Source: Micropterix aruncella
Lineage: Eukaryota > Arthropoda > Insecta > Lepidoptera > Micropterigidae
NCBI GenBank assembly: GCA_944548615.1
Contig: OX155967.1
Coordinates: 23,507,050 to 23,571,049, forward strand
Length of the DNA: 64,000 nt
Direction of reading: 5' to 3'
How positions within the stretch are numbered: the stretch's first letter is position 1; each line of letters begins with the position of its first letter. The notes beneath the pieces are model-generated. The model was not told where the DNA came from and did not search any database. It saw nothing but the letters and a program-made list of their open reading frames with translations. Below are positions 10,898 to 22,126 of this stretch, piece by piece. The translations under genes and the position numbers were made by a program.

Positions 10898-12895
10898 GGA
10901 AGCGCTATAGTTATTGGCCATTTAAGCTCTTTCTATCCACTTTTTCACTCATTACTCTCTATCTCATTGAAATATTTCTTTGTAAATTTTTAGGCCTAAT
11001 CTTGTTTATTTTTTTGATTAGTTATTGAAAGGTTTATCTCAATTATAATAATATTTCATATATATATTTATTATTAAAAAAAAAAAACGAAATGCGACAG
11101 TAATCGGCCACTTTTTTATAGTAATTGGCCACTTTATGACAGTTATTGGCCATGGTATTTATGATTACCTATTTTAGTAAAATATAGGATTTTAAACAAA
11201 TGGGTAGGTACCTAGGTACCTCCTATATATTTTTTAAAGTAATAATTAAATAATATAACCAAACGAGTTTTTTTTAAATTATTTAAAATTTATGTTTAAA
11301 CAAATGACAAAAATTACTTTAGTGATTATGAGAATTAATTTCCTTCAATAGCTCTTCGACATCCAGAGAATCTTCAGAAGTTGGATCATCCGAGTCGTCA
11401 TCCAACTTATAACATTTGTGACACATGAAGTCACCTAAGTCTTCTTCCTCTGGCAGGTTCACTTTATGCTTTTTGGGAATACATGATCTGTGGTATGAAT
11501 AGTTACATAAATCGCAAATTAATGCTTTGCGTTTCACGACGATCCCTTTACATTTTTGGCAAATATCTACTTCTTCGTTAGAAATAATTGTAATGTTATT
11601 ACTTTTATCTATGCTAGATTTGGTTCCAGATATTCCAGGTGTTTCACTGACAGATTGATTGGTTCCTTCAACAATCTTAGATTTTTTAGGAGTTTTCTTT
11701 TTTTAAATAACTCCTTTGTTTATTTGTGGCTTGTTTTTGCTTTCGCTCGAAGGCGAGTTGCTCTCTTTTCATTTTTCTCGACCTCTTTTTTTTGTTTTTC
11801 TAACAGTTTTTTCTCAATACACTTTCTGAAATTATCAGAAGTATCACAAAAGGCAACTTTTCATCATTTCTAATGAATTTTCTTTTATTTTCTGGTGCTT
11901 TTTGAAAAAAGTTCTCTATGGAATCTGCTTTTCTTTTAAAAAAATCTGGTTTTGAAATGCTGGATGAACCAGAAGTTGACGGTTGATTTAAAAAATCCCG
12001 ATTTTTGGTTGGAGTAATGGAGATTTTAAGGTTTGTGAAATTATCGCTTGTACATGAAACCTCGATATTTGTCTTCTTTTACATCCTGTATATCTAAATT
12101 TGTTTCCCGATGATTTATCAAATTTATGCTTCTTGTCCCACTTTCTGAGTTAAAACAAAAGTCAGTTTTAAAGAATTTCCACAAGTTATGTAAAATAATG
12201 AATTCGTCATTGACATAACCGGCCGTGGACTGAAGAGACTCCATTTTGTGTATATTTTCAACGCCGACTATTCCCTTGAAATCCTCATACGACATTACGT
12301 TATTTTCCTTTGAACACTGTATCATGTCTTCTTTCTTCGATAAACATTTCGAGTAATCGATTGCATCCTCATCAAAGGGATACAAACCGCAAGCTTTGAA
12401 TCCTTGAATCAAATTTTCGGGTTTTATTTCGTCCACAACATTTTTTAGAATAAATGAAAATGTCTGCTTCGTTACGACTTCTCCGATATTTTCCGCCTGA
12501 AACTGGCGTACAGCTTTTTTCCACTTCTTTTTAATCGGTCCAAAAACACTCACATCAGCAGGTTGCGTTATTCTTGTTGTATTGGGATAAAGAGCTACCA
12601 ATTCAATCTTGTGCTCTTTACACAAGTAACTCAGCTGCAGAGTTATATGACTCTTGTGGCCATCAATGAACAGAATTACTGGTCTTTTAATATTGTGCTT
12701 GGTCAAATATGGGGAAAATATATCAGAAATGAAGTCGTGGAATATGTCAGCCGTCATCCAACCACTATCGCTTCGTCCTATGCCCCACTCCGGGGGTACA
12801 GTGCTTGCAAGCTTTTCTGGTAGGCGCTTATAAGGAAATACTATTAGGGTCATTCCGTCCTTTCGTGCAAAACAGGCGATTCCGCGGAGCAAATT
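10898..12895 (-). mobile_element. pogo-family element, 5' truncated
   Basis: The left end begins TA-GGGGAAGCGCTATAG at 10896-10912, followed by several copies of the motif TTATTGGCCA / ATTGGCCACT (10912-11155), probably subterminal transposase sites. No matching right end is present. Sequence stops being transposon-like at about 12895, where the gene is also cut. Confidence 0.65.
11319..12892 (-). pseudogene. pogo-like transposase with C-terminal PHD-type zinc finger, truncated
   Basis: The surviving gene starts mid-protein at 12892 (RGIACFARKDGMTLIVFPYKR), so the helix-turn-helix and first catalytic aspartate are gone. It keeps VILFIDGHKSH and QPADVSVFGPIKKKW, the second and third catalytic blocks of the pogo/DDE_1 family, and ENLIQGFKACGLYPFD. 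After 12041 the frame is broken by stops in a Lys-rich linker. A final open stretch from about 11700 to 11319 carries a Cys/His series CQKC, CDLC, H-RSC, CHKC with PHD (C4HC3) spacing, then an acidic tail (DDDSDDPTSED). PHD fingers usually read histone tails, so a targeting role is an inference. Confidence 0.78.
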
Positions 12896-13010
12896 TTGTT
12901 TTCTTGAATTTCAGATTTATTGATATTTAATATAATTAGGACCTCCTAGTAAAGACATTTATGTGGGAGGCACTTTGGTACATAGTGTACTTTACTAATA
13001 AATGGGCGGA
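12896..13010. other. Unassigned DNA
   Basis: Short AT-rich sequence with no recognised element. GGCACTTTGGTACATAGTGT resembles motifs in the pogo MITE near 61560 and may be a fragment of such an element. Confidence 0.25.
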
Positions 13011-13125
13011 GGGTAATGACGATCGGGATGGTAATGAAATTTGCCAAGAAGGTAATGATACGTCAAGGGATGGTAATGACACTAGCCTGGAAGGTAATAT
13101 TAGCTGAGGATGGTAATGACATGTG
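13010..13125. repeat. Degenerate ~20-bp tandem repeat (GGTAATGA)
   Basis: Six spaced copies of GG(A/T)(A/T)GGTAATGA-like sequence occur at roughly 19-23 bp intervals. The copies are diverged and non-coding. Confidence 0.6.
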
Positions 13126-13500
13126 ATATAGAAATAATATCAGTAATTTATTGTTTCTTTACAAAATATATTTATTAAAAAATCCATAACCAAAACCAAC
13201 ATTAAAAGTTATGAAGCCTATTTTTAAAGCGGCCACTAATGAACTAAATCATCTAAGAAATTTTAAGAAATCTTTATTATTCTTTTTCGCATTACATGAA
13301 TTACATACAAAACATATTATTATAATTCTAGAAACATAAAGTGTGGAATAAGAAACAGAAAATAAAAAATATAAAATCTTGAGATCTACTTTCCTTGTAA
13401 AATCAATAGACTTTTGTGCTCTTGTACTTTTGTAACTTAGTAGAACTTCACGGAATCTAGTACCTACCAAATGTAAGCTTTTATGCTCTAATACTCAATC
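13125..13500. other. No recognised content
   Basis: AT-rich; the 73-codon minus-strand frame at 13249-13470 shows no family signal. Confidence 0.35.
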
Positions 13501-13510
13501 AAAAAAAAAA

Positions 13511-13666
13511 TACATACATACATACATACATACATACATACATACATACATACATACATACATACATACATACATACATACATACATACATACATACATA
13601 CATACACGTACGTACGTACGTACGTATGTATGTATGTATGTATGTATGTATGTATGTATGTATGTA
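13511..13666. repeat. Compound palindromic microsatellite (CATA)n-(CGTA)n-(TATG)n
   Basis: (CATA)n switches to a few CGTA units and then to (TATG)n, the complement of the first part. The array can fold back on itself. Confidence 0.95.
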
Positions 13667-13678
13667 TTCAAGGTTATT

Positions 13679-14098
13679 CAATTCAAGGTTAACTTATGGA
13701 CGGGCATATTAAATGGAAAAGTAATTGGGCCCATTGAGTTACAAGGAAACTTAGATGGCAATAGTTATTTGAACTTTTTACAAAACGACTTGCCAGAATT
13801 ATTAGAAGACGTGCCTTTACGTGATTTACAAAACATGTGGTTTCAAAATGATGGTTGCCCAGCTCACTATGCCCGTCTTGTGCGAGAATACTTGAACCAA
13901 GAGTATCCAGTGAGCTGGGCAACCATCATTTTGAAACCACATGTTTTGTAAATCACGTAAAGGCACGTCTTCTAATAATTCTGGCAAGTCGTTTTGTAAA
14001 AAGTTCAAATAACTATTGCCATCTAAGTTTCCTTGTAACTCAATGGGCCCAATTACTTTTCCATTTAATATGCCCGTCCATAAGTTAACCTTGAATTG
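13679..14098. repeat. 190-bp inverted repeat with 40-bp spacer
   Basis: Arms 13679-13868 and 13909-14098 are reverse complements with no mismatch that I could find. Each encodes the same part of a mariner/Tc-type transposase on opposite strands, and the 40-bp spacer continues the plus-strand reading (HYARLVREYLNQEY). Confidence 0.92.
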
Positions 14099-14649
14099 AT
14101 ACTGGGATTTGTCTTGTCTCATCAGGTGCGGATTTTCATTGCTCCAACTATGTAAGTTGTGAAGATTTAAATGGTTGATTCATCTGACCATAGAACTTTA
14201 TTTAAGAATTGGGGATCTTCCCTGTGCTTTTGCAGCATCACACGGCAAAATGCGATCCGTAGTGGATAGTCCCGCGGTAATAACGTCTGCACACGCCTGT
14301 AGTGATATGGGTGAAGCCTGTAACGTTTTAGAATTCGATGTGCACAACTTTTTGGGATTCCCGTAGCTAGTTCTATGGCACGTACTGAGGTAGTTGAATC
14401 GTTTTCTATTTCATTGAGAACTTCTTCATCGCGTTCCAATCTAGGTCTTCCAGCGTTTCTCCTGTCAGATGGTAAACGTCCCTCTGCAAACGCTTGATGC
14501 ACATGAATAAATACTCGATAATCCGGGTATCTTTGAGCATTTGGATACCTTTCTCGATACAATCTACTAGCAGCATTAGCATTGGTTCGGCATTCTCCAT
14601 AAATTAAATGCATATTAGCGTATTCCAACGGTGTGTACGGTAGCGGCAT
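13909..14649 (-). pseudogene. mariner/Tc3-like transposase, frameshifted and cut by a palindrome
   Basis: Start chosen at MPLPYTPLEYANMHLIYGE (14649). The N-terminal paired helix-turn-helix region (NAAASRLYRERYPNAQRYPD, then STTSVRAIELATGIPKSCAH) is followed by LNKVLWSDEST with the first catalytic aspartate. A net one-base loss near 14180 shifts the frame into NHLNLHNLHSWSNENPHLM and on to VNLWTGILNGKVIGP. WFQNDGCPAH carries the second aspartate. Immediately after GCPAH the sequence enters the palindrome spacer, so the third acidic residue and C-terminus are lost from this strand. No terminal inverted repeats were found. Confidence 0.83.
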
Positions 14650-14719
14650 GATAAACGCTAAACAGTCCAAAATACACCAAAACACCAATTCACAAAATAC
14701 ACAATCACAGTCCAAAATA

Positions 14720-15005
14720 ATGCCAGGTCAGTTCAATTTGCAGATCACCAGTCCAAAAAAGCGAAGCCAAAAGTCGTTAGTACGAGAGCCACATCAATTG
14801 AATACTTAAGAGGTGCACAGTAAACAAAGGACCGGAGCGTACTGACTTGTATACCTGCCCTATTGTTATTTCAAAGAACATCATCTATCTCTCTCTAAAG
14901 TATAATCTTCGTACGCGAATGCGCGCCGTTGCGGGCCGTGTGTGCGTGAATCGTGTATGTGTGTGTAGCTAAAGAATGCAGCGACACAGTGTAACAAATG
15001 CCAAT
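14720..15005. other. Unassigned DNA right of the mariner fragment
   Basis: No recognised gene. It contains a GC-rich patch (GCGAATGCGCGCCGTTGCGG) and TG-rich simple sequence. Confidence 0.3.
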
Positions 15006-15112
15006 CACGATACAGGGTTGTGTTTTTAGAATAAAATCAAGGAATATCCATCACGCTCTAGGGTCGTGATCGGCGTACAGAGCAAAACTATGCGTCACGA
15101 CCCAGGGTCGTG
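15006..15112. repeat. Three spaced copies of a 17-bp palindrome
   Basis: CACGATACAGGGTTGTG (15006), CACGCTCTAGGGTCGTG (15052) and CACGACCCAGGGTCGTG (15096) share one pattern; the third is a perfect palindrome around one central base. Spacing is 46 and 44 bp. This could be a dimeric protein-binding site cluster or subterminal repeats of an unrecognised transposon. Confidence 0.6.
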
Positions 15113-15119
15113 ATTGGCT

Positions 15120-15690
15120 GTCAAAGTGTTTTAAAATTCTAAGAACTTGAAACAAAAACTCTTTTTTGGAACATAGTAAAGTGATTACTATCAAAAATAA
15201 AAAAAATCGGTTCATGTTTAAAAAAATTATTGGCATTTTTTTGTGGCTAGTTTTCGTAGAGTATTATACCATTTTAGAATCTTGGTTAGCTGCGTCAACT
15301 TTTTAAAAAACTTGCCATAGTAGTGTCGGTACTATTTTTATACACCACAATGAGTAAAAGTAGAATGAAAGTAAAAATCTTTCACAATTTTAGGGGAAAA
15401 AATGATTTTGATTAATTTCTGTGTAAAAGCTACATGTATTCTGGTATCTTTAAGGGTTGTGATGGATAGCAGTGCTACTTAGGTTGCCGATCCAAAAAAA
15501 AAAAACAGAAATATTTGAAAAATTGTGGTCATGATAGTTAAAAATACCATTAGGAGTGTCGATTTTCGAAGATTTTTTTTTTTTTTTTGTAATTTCAAAA
15601 ATGATTCAGATATATTTTTTTTTCTTTTTTTTCTCGAGTAGTCGTGAGCAGGTCCGCCCTCTGGTGCCCGCTTATCGTTGAATTTTGGGA
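15120..15690. other. No recognised gene
   Basis: AT-rich with several homopolymer T and A runs; no ORF or element recognised. Confidence 0.35.
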
Positions 15691-15694
15691 CAGC

Positions 15695-17136
<1,442 letters not shown>

Positions 17137-19727
17137 TATTGCGGCCACCTGCCACAATATTGCGATGCCACTGGCACGGAACCGATCAGTGGTCGTTGGG
17201 GACCCAGGACTGTAAAAAGAGGTCCCCCCACTCGATCGCCGCTCGCCCTATTACGGGCAGCCAGGTCACCGCGGCGAGCCTCGATAGCCTCAGTTTGCAC
17301 TTTTACCACCGTTTAACTCTCCCTGTTCTAGCACCAATAAAACGCACTTTTATCTGTTGGAACAACGAGATATATTCACCACTTAAAGCTAGACTCTAAA
17401 CAAAGGTAAAACATGACATTATCTTAAAATGTAAAAATACCTTAAAATGTAAAAATACAACAATGTTATTTAACATAAATACTGCTAGACGATTAAACCA
17501 AATTTAAACACAAATTCTTAGCCTAGCTTACGTCTAGGTTGGCATGTAAAAATGTCCGCAATAATGCACACAATCACAAATTAAAGTTTTTGTCACCACT
17601 GTCGCAGCTTGCAGCTTGTAGGCCGACCCGCGTGTCCAACAGGCGGTCGGGCGATGGTGCTGCGGCGTGCTGCTGGCGGTGGCTTCCTTAGCCGACCGCG
17701 TGTTTGCCGCTCGTACTGAAGCGGAGTGTCGGTGGCTTGAAGCGACGCGGCGATGCTGCGGCGCGCTTAAGCTGACGACGGTTGACGGCAGGCACGTACT
17801 CGGCGCGGCGCGGCGCCCACTTGGCCCGGCGCGGCGTGTGGCTGCGTGTTGCTCGTTCCGGCGCGACCGGCTCCCAGGCCGTCGCGGCGCGGCTGTCGCT
17901 CGTTCCGGCGCGACCGGCTCCCAGGCCGTCGCGGCGCGGCTGTGTGTCGCTCGTTCCGGCGCGACCGGCTCCCAGGCCGTCGCGACGCGGCTCGGCGTGG
18001 ATCTCTCGCAACCGACACGCTAGTCGGTGCGGCGCGGCAGCTCTCAGGCGCGGCGACTTCCTTCCGGCGCGACCGGCTCCCAGGCCGGCGCGGCGCGGAT
18101 CTGGCGCAACCGACACGCTGGTCGGTGCGGCGCGGCAGCTCTCAGGCGCGGTGACTTCCTTCCGGCGCGACCGGCTCCCAGGCCGGCGCGACGCGGCTCT
18201 GGCGCAACCGACACGCTGGTCGGTGCGGCGCGGCGACTCTTTCGCGGCGGCTTCCCGGCGTGGCTCTGCACGCTGTCGCCGTCGCGTCCAACTTCGCAGG
18301 TTGGCGCGATGCGGCGTCTGGCGCAACCGACACGCTGGTCGGTGCGGCGCGGCGAACGATTTCGCCGCGGCTTTGGCGTGGCGAAGCGCGCAAACACGCT
18401 TCGTTGGCCTGTTCCCGGACGCGGTGATCCGGCGTACCCGCTCTCCTCCCGCAGTCCGATGTGGCTCGGCTGCTTGCCCCGCAGGCGGTCCGCGTCGGTA
18501 TTCGGCGGCGGCAAAAACGTCCACGTTTCTTTGGCCTCGCCCCGAAATACCGAGCAAATTACCTTCCACTGCGGCGATTCCCCTCCGGCTCCCGGCTGCT
18601 TCGTCGCTGCGTCGCTGCGTCGTCCTTCTCGTCGCTCCCGCTGATGGCGCGGTCTGGCGGTCCGTTGCCAAGACCGAGGTCCCGAAGATCCGGCGACCCG
18701 AAGCGGCGAGGTCCAACTCACTACACCGAGTGGTTGGCTGGTCAGTCTTCTTGACTGGTCTTCCACGACGATTTCTTCCTCGACGACTTCTTCTTGCAGC
18801 GCGACGACTTCCTTCCAGCAGCGCGACGCCTTGACTCCCTAAGCGGCCGGGTGGCCACTTGTTGCCGGCACCAAGGCCGGAGAGCGAGTGATTTGCTCCC
18901 CGCCCGGCGGCTATATTTATACCCCGGCTCTGGCGGCGCGCGCGCGGCCCGTTCTGCCGGCGGCCTCTGATTGGCCGGCGCTCGGCCTCGCGCTCGCCGA
19001 TCTCTCCGTCTCCGTCTTTTCCGACTTTTCGCTTCTGTGATTCTATTTTTCGGTGTTTTGACGATGCATTCCTCTTCGGGCTTATTCTTTTTCGCATTTG
19101 GAGAATTTTCTGCCGATTTTTCCTTTGGCGACTTCAATATATTTTCGCCCGATATGGGAATCTTGAGCGGGGCTTGTCCGTGTTGTTTTTTACTGCTTAT
19201 TCCGTTTGTCGTTATATTTTCCCTTCGTATTTGTGTGATAAAACACATCTGTTTAATTTTAAAACATTAATTTTTTGCTTTTGGTCGATGACGGCCTCGC
19301 TCGTGCCGCGACGTCTGCGAGGTCCGTCCCGTCGCACCTAAGCCCATACATTTTTGAGGAAAAATTACGCGGATGCTATGCCCGATTTCATCCTGACGAA
19401 AAACTGTGCGTTGGCCTCGACAGTTTCGTCTTTTAGATTAATTATTACATTTCTGGCGGATCGCCCTTTCTTTAGCAGCTACAACACTTTGTCTAAATTC
19501 ACGAAATCAATTCTGCGATTCGGTGGCTGGTGTTTTCGGCCGGGACGCGACGTCTGCGAGGTCCGTCCCGCCGCACCTAAGCTCATACATTTTGTAGGAC
19601 AATTTACGCGGATGCTATGCCCTATTTCAGGTTGACGGAAACTGCACGTCGGCCTCGACAGCTTCCGCCTTTTAAAATCAATTATTAGATTTTTTGGCGG
19701 CTCGCCGTTTTATTAGCGGCCGCAACA
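17137..19727 (-). repeat. BEL/Pao LTR, copy 1 (3' LTR), 2591 bp
   Basis: On the minus strand it begins TGTTGCGGCCGC directly after a polypurine tract and ends GGCCGCAATA before TTAAC, so its ends form a short imperfect inverted repeat. It is unusually long and GC-rich. A TATA box (TATAAATATA) on the minus strand at 18912-18921 marks a likely promoter, with U3 upstream to 19727. The part from 17850 to 18400 holds minisatellites: three ~48-bp CGACCGGCTCCCAGGCC units, then several units around CAACCGACACGCTGGTCGG. Long Arg/Ala-rich ORFs on both strands are by-products of this composition. Confidence 0.8.
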
Positions 19728-19738
19728 TCCTCCCCCCC
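19728..19738 (-). promoter_or_regulatory. Polypurine tract of BEL-1
   Basis: GGGGGGGAGGA on the minus strand lies immediately before the LTR start TGTTGCGG; this is the plus-strand primer position for reverse transcription. Confidence 0.85.
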
Positions 19739-19739
19739 G

Positions 19740-21296
19740 ACACTTCCCGTGTTTCCTCTAATTTGACGGCCACTTTCCTAATGGGCCGTCGGCAAATCCG
19801 GCCGTTTTCTGTCGGAGGTCGACTACTCTCACCATCCCGGCATCCTGGGTGTATGGCGGTGACGATTCCTCGATTCCTGATTCCACAAATTTGTTCTTCC
19901 ATAAATACTTCGGCTTCTTTGCCAGGACCTCCTTGGCCCTCCTCCGACTCCGGACCGGACGTCGGGCTTGCTTCTTTAGCATGTCGCTTGTTCCTCGGCC
20001 GTTGTCGCACTGTGGACTACGGCCGGCTTCTTTGTGGCCGGTGCGTTGGCCGTTGCCGCCTTCTCTGGGACGGACTTCCTTGGGGCCGGTTCGTTGGCCG
20101 TTGCCGCCCTCCATGAGGCGGACTTCTGGTTGACCGGTTCGTTGGTCGTTGCCGCCTTCCATGAGGCGGACTTCTGGTTGACCGGTTCGTTGGTCGTTGC
20201 CGGCTCATTAGCCACTTTAGGCTTTATTGCAGCCGGTCTTCTTGCCGCCGCTAGCTCCTTAGCCGTGGCGGACTTCCGGGGCGATTGTACTTTTCGCCGG
20301 GTCGCGTTCTTCTCGGAGGGATCGCTGTCCGTCTCGAGTTTGCGTCCTCTTTCTCTGTCGTCATGAGCGCTCCTGGCTCTACGACTTGCTGGTTGCACTT
20401 TCGGACCGGACCGTGCTTGTCCGCATCCACCTCGTACCGGGCGGCGATATGTCGCTTGTTCGCTTGCAGCGTCGAGTCTCTCTATCTTCCGCGGCGTGAG
20501 GGTCTCTCCCCCCCGTGGCGGCTCCTGCCGGCGACGACCAAACGCGACGCCTTCTTCGCTGGGCTCTGCGTTTTCTCTGGTGTACTCGCGTTCCTCCGTG
20601 GAAGCTCTTGCGGCTGCGAATACCGCTCCCACGTAGTGTCCGTCGGCGGGCACATCTCGCCTCGCCCTTCGGTTACTTCGTCCGTGGCGTCGAGGTCGTT
20701 CTTCCTCTGTACGCTCGGGCGGGTCCATCCCGCTTACCGTCCATCCTAATAGGCTGTGGGTGGCCGTGGGTGATCCTGGCGGCCCCCAAACTATCTTTCG
20801 CGGCGCTATCAGGTGGTAGTTATCCATCCCAATTATTAATCTTGTCCTGCCCTTGTATTCTGGCATCTTCAGGTCTTGTAGGTGCGGCCACTTCTCCAAT
20901 TTGTTCCGGGAGACTTCCTGCTCCGGACCGTTGAGTCTGGCCATTGTTTGGACGGACCGCAATTCATGCCAATCCCCGTCCGTGGCGCTCTTTATGTCCA
21001 AGTTCGCTAACTGCGACAGCCCTTGGTGTTGCCCTGCAATATTTTCCAGCACGATCGGTCGTCGCCTTCCGTGGATTCCAATTTTCTTCGCCACGCTGTC
21101 CTCCAGCAGCGTGACGCTCGACCCTTCGTCGAATAGGGCGAGTACTGGCGCACTACCTTTCGGGCCCCTTACCACTACGGACGCGACGCGCAACAGCACG
21201 TTTTGGTTTGCAATACAGGTGTAAGTCCTACCTTGTGTTGCTTCACCGCCGTAGTCGCTGCCGGCGCCGTCGCTGCTTCCGCCATCCGCTGCGTCG
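19740..21296 (-). pseudogene. BEL-1 internal region: protease joined to integrase tail, RT and IN core missing
   Basis: Reading leftward: an Asp/Gly/Ser-rich lead-in, TQGRTYTC, then the BEL/Pao retropepsin (VLLRVASVVV, ALFDEGSSVTLLE with the active-site Asp) and THSLLGWTVSG, the block that closes the protease region. Reverse transcriptase, RNase H and the integrase core, several kilobases in intact relatives, are absent. A Lys/Ala/Pro-rich linker with a ~48-bp, 16-residue repeat (NEPVNQKSASWKAATT) follows, then the integrase C-terminal block (TAIHPG, MVRVVDLRQKT, RPIRKVAVKLE) split over two frames, just before the polypurine tract. No gag remains. It could only move using proteins from a complete relative. 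Confidence 0.78.
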
Positions 21297-21317
21297 ATCT
21301 ATATATATATATATATA

Positions 21318-21387
<70 letters not shown>
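21297..21387. repeat. (TA)n microsatellite at the BEL-1 junction
   Basis: About 90 bp of TA with one C. It directly interrupts the gag-pro reading frame of BEL-1 on its left and abuts the second non-LTR copy on its right. Confidence 0.95.
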
Positions 21388-21389
<2 letters not shown>

Positions 21390-22126
21390 TGAAAAGAGTG
21401 AGGTGCGCGATCTGGGTTTAGTATTAGATAATAAACTGCTGTTTGATAAACACATTGACTATGCTACCGGAAAAGCTCATAAAATGTTAGGATTCATCCA
21501 GCGAGTGTGTAAACCGTTTAGCGATGTAAGAACTCTTAAGATTTTATACTTCTCCTATGTACGCAGCATTCTCGAATACGGATCTATCATTTGGTCGCCT
21601 CAATATACAGTCTATAAAAATTGAGAGACTCCAGAAGTACTTCATGAGACATCTTGATTTTAAATCGTTTCAAACCTCCGAAAGTTACTCAGAGAGACTT
21701 AACCGTCATAACATGGACTCACTCGAGGATAGGCGCCTCCAATATGATATACGTTTTCTGTACAATATTATTAATAATAAAATAGACAGTCCCTATTCTG
21801 TTGGCAGAATCTCCTACCGAATCCCAAACAATAAGACCAGGGCTCGCGATTTATTTTATCTACCGAGAGTCAATACCAATTATGGTCAAAATATGTATTT
21901 TTATAGAGCACTTCGATCATATAACCTCAACTTTCAATGTTTGGATATTTTTAATTTATCTTCAAATACTTGCTTCGAAGAAATTAGAAATACGATAAAC
22001 AGCCTTCGGGTTTGATTGGTATTTCTTCGTCCGTTGGGTACTTAGGCTGTGGCAATCGCCACTACACTATAACAATGCTTTCTAGTCAGTATAATATTTT
22101 CTACAAAAGTTCATATGTATATTAAC
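21388..22126 (+). pseudogene. jockey-like non-LTR 3' end, copy 2
   Basis: This duplicates 16398-17136 at an offset of 4990 bp, with the same truncation at (TA)n, the same frameshift near 21618 and the same 3' UTR ending in TTAAC. I saw no base difference by eye. Motifs and interpretation are as for copy 1. Confidence 0.88.

Noticed and set aside
17688..19097. Long Arg/Ala-rich ORFs on both strands over the LTR (also 22678-24207)
   Set aside because: They arise from GC-rich minisatellites read in several frames; no domain, and both strands are open alike.
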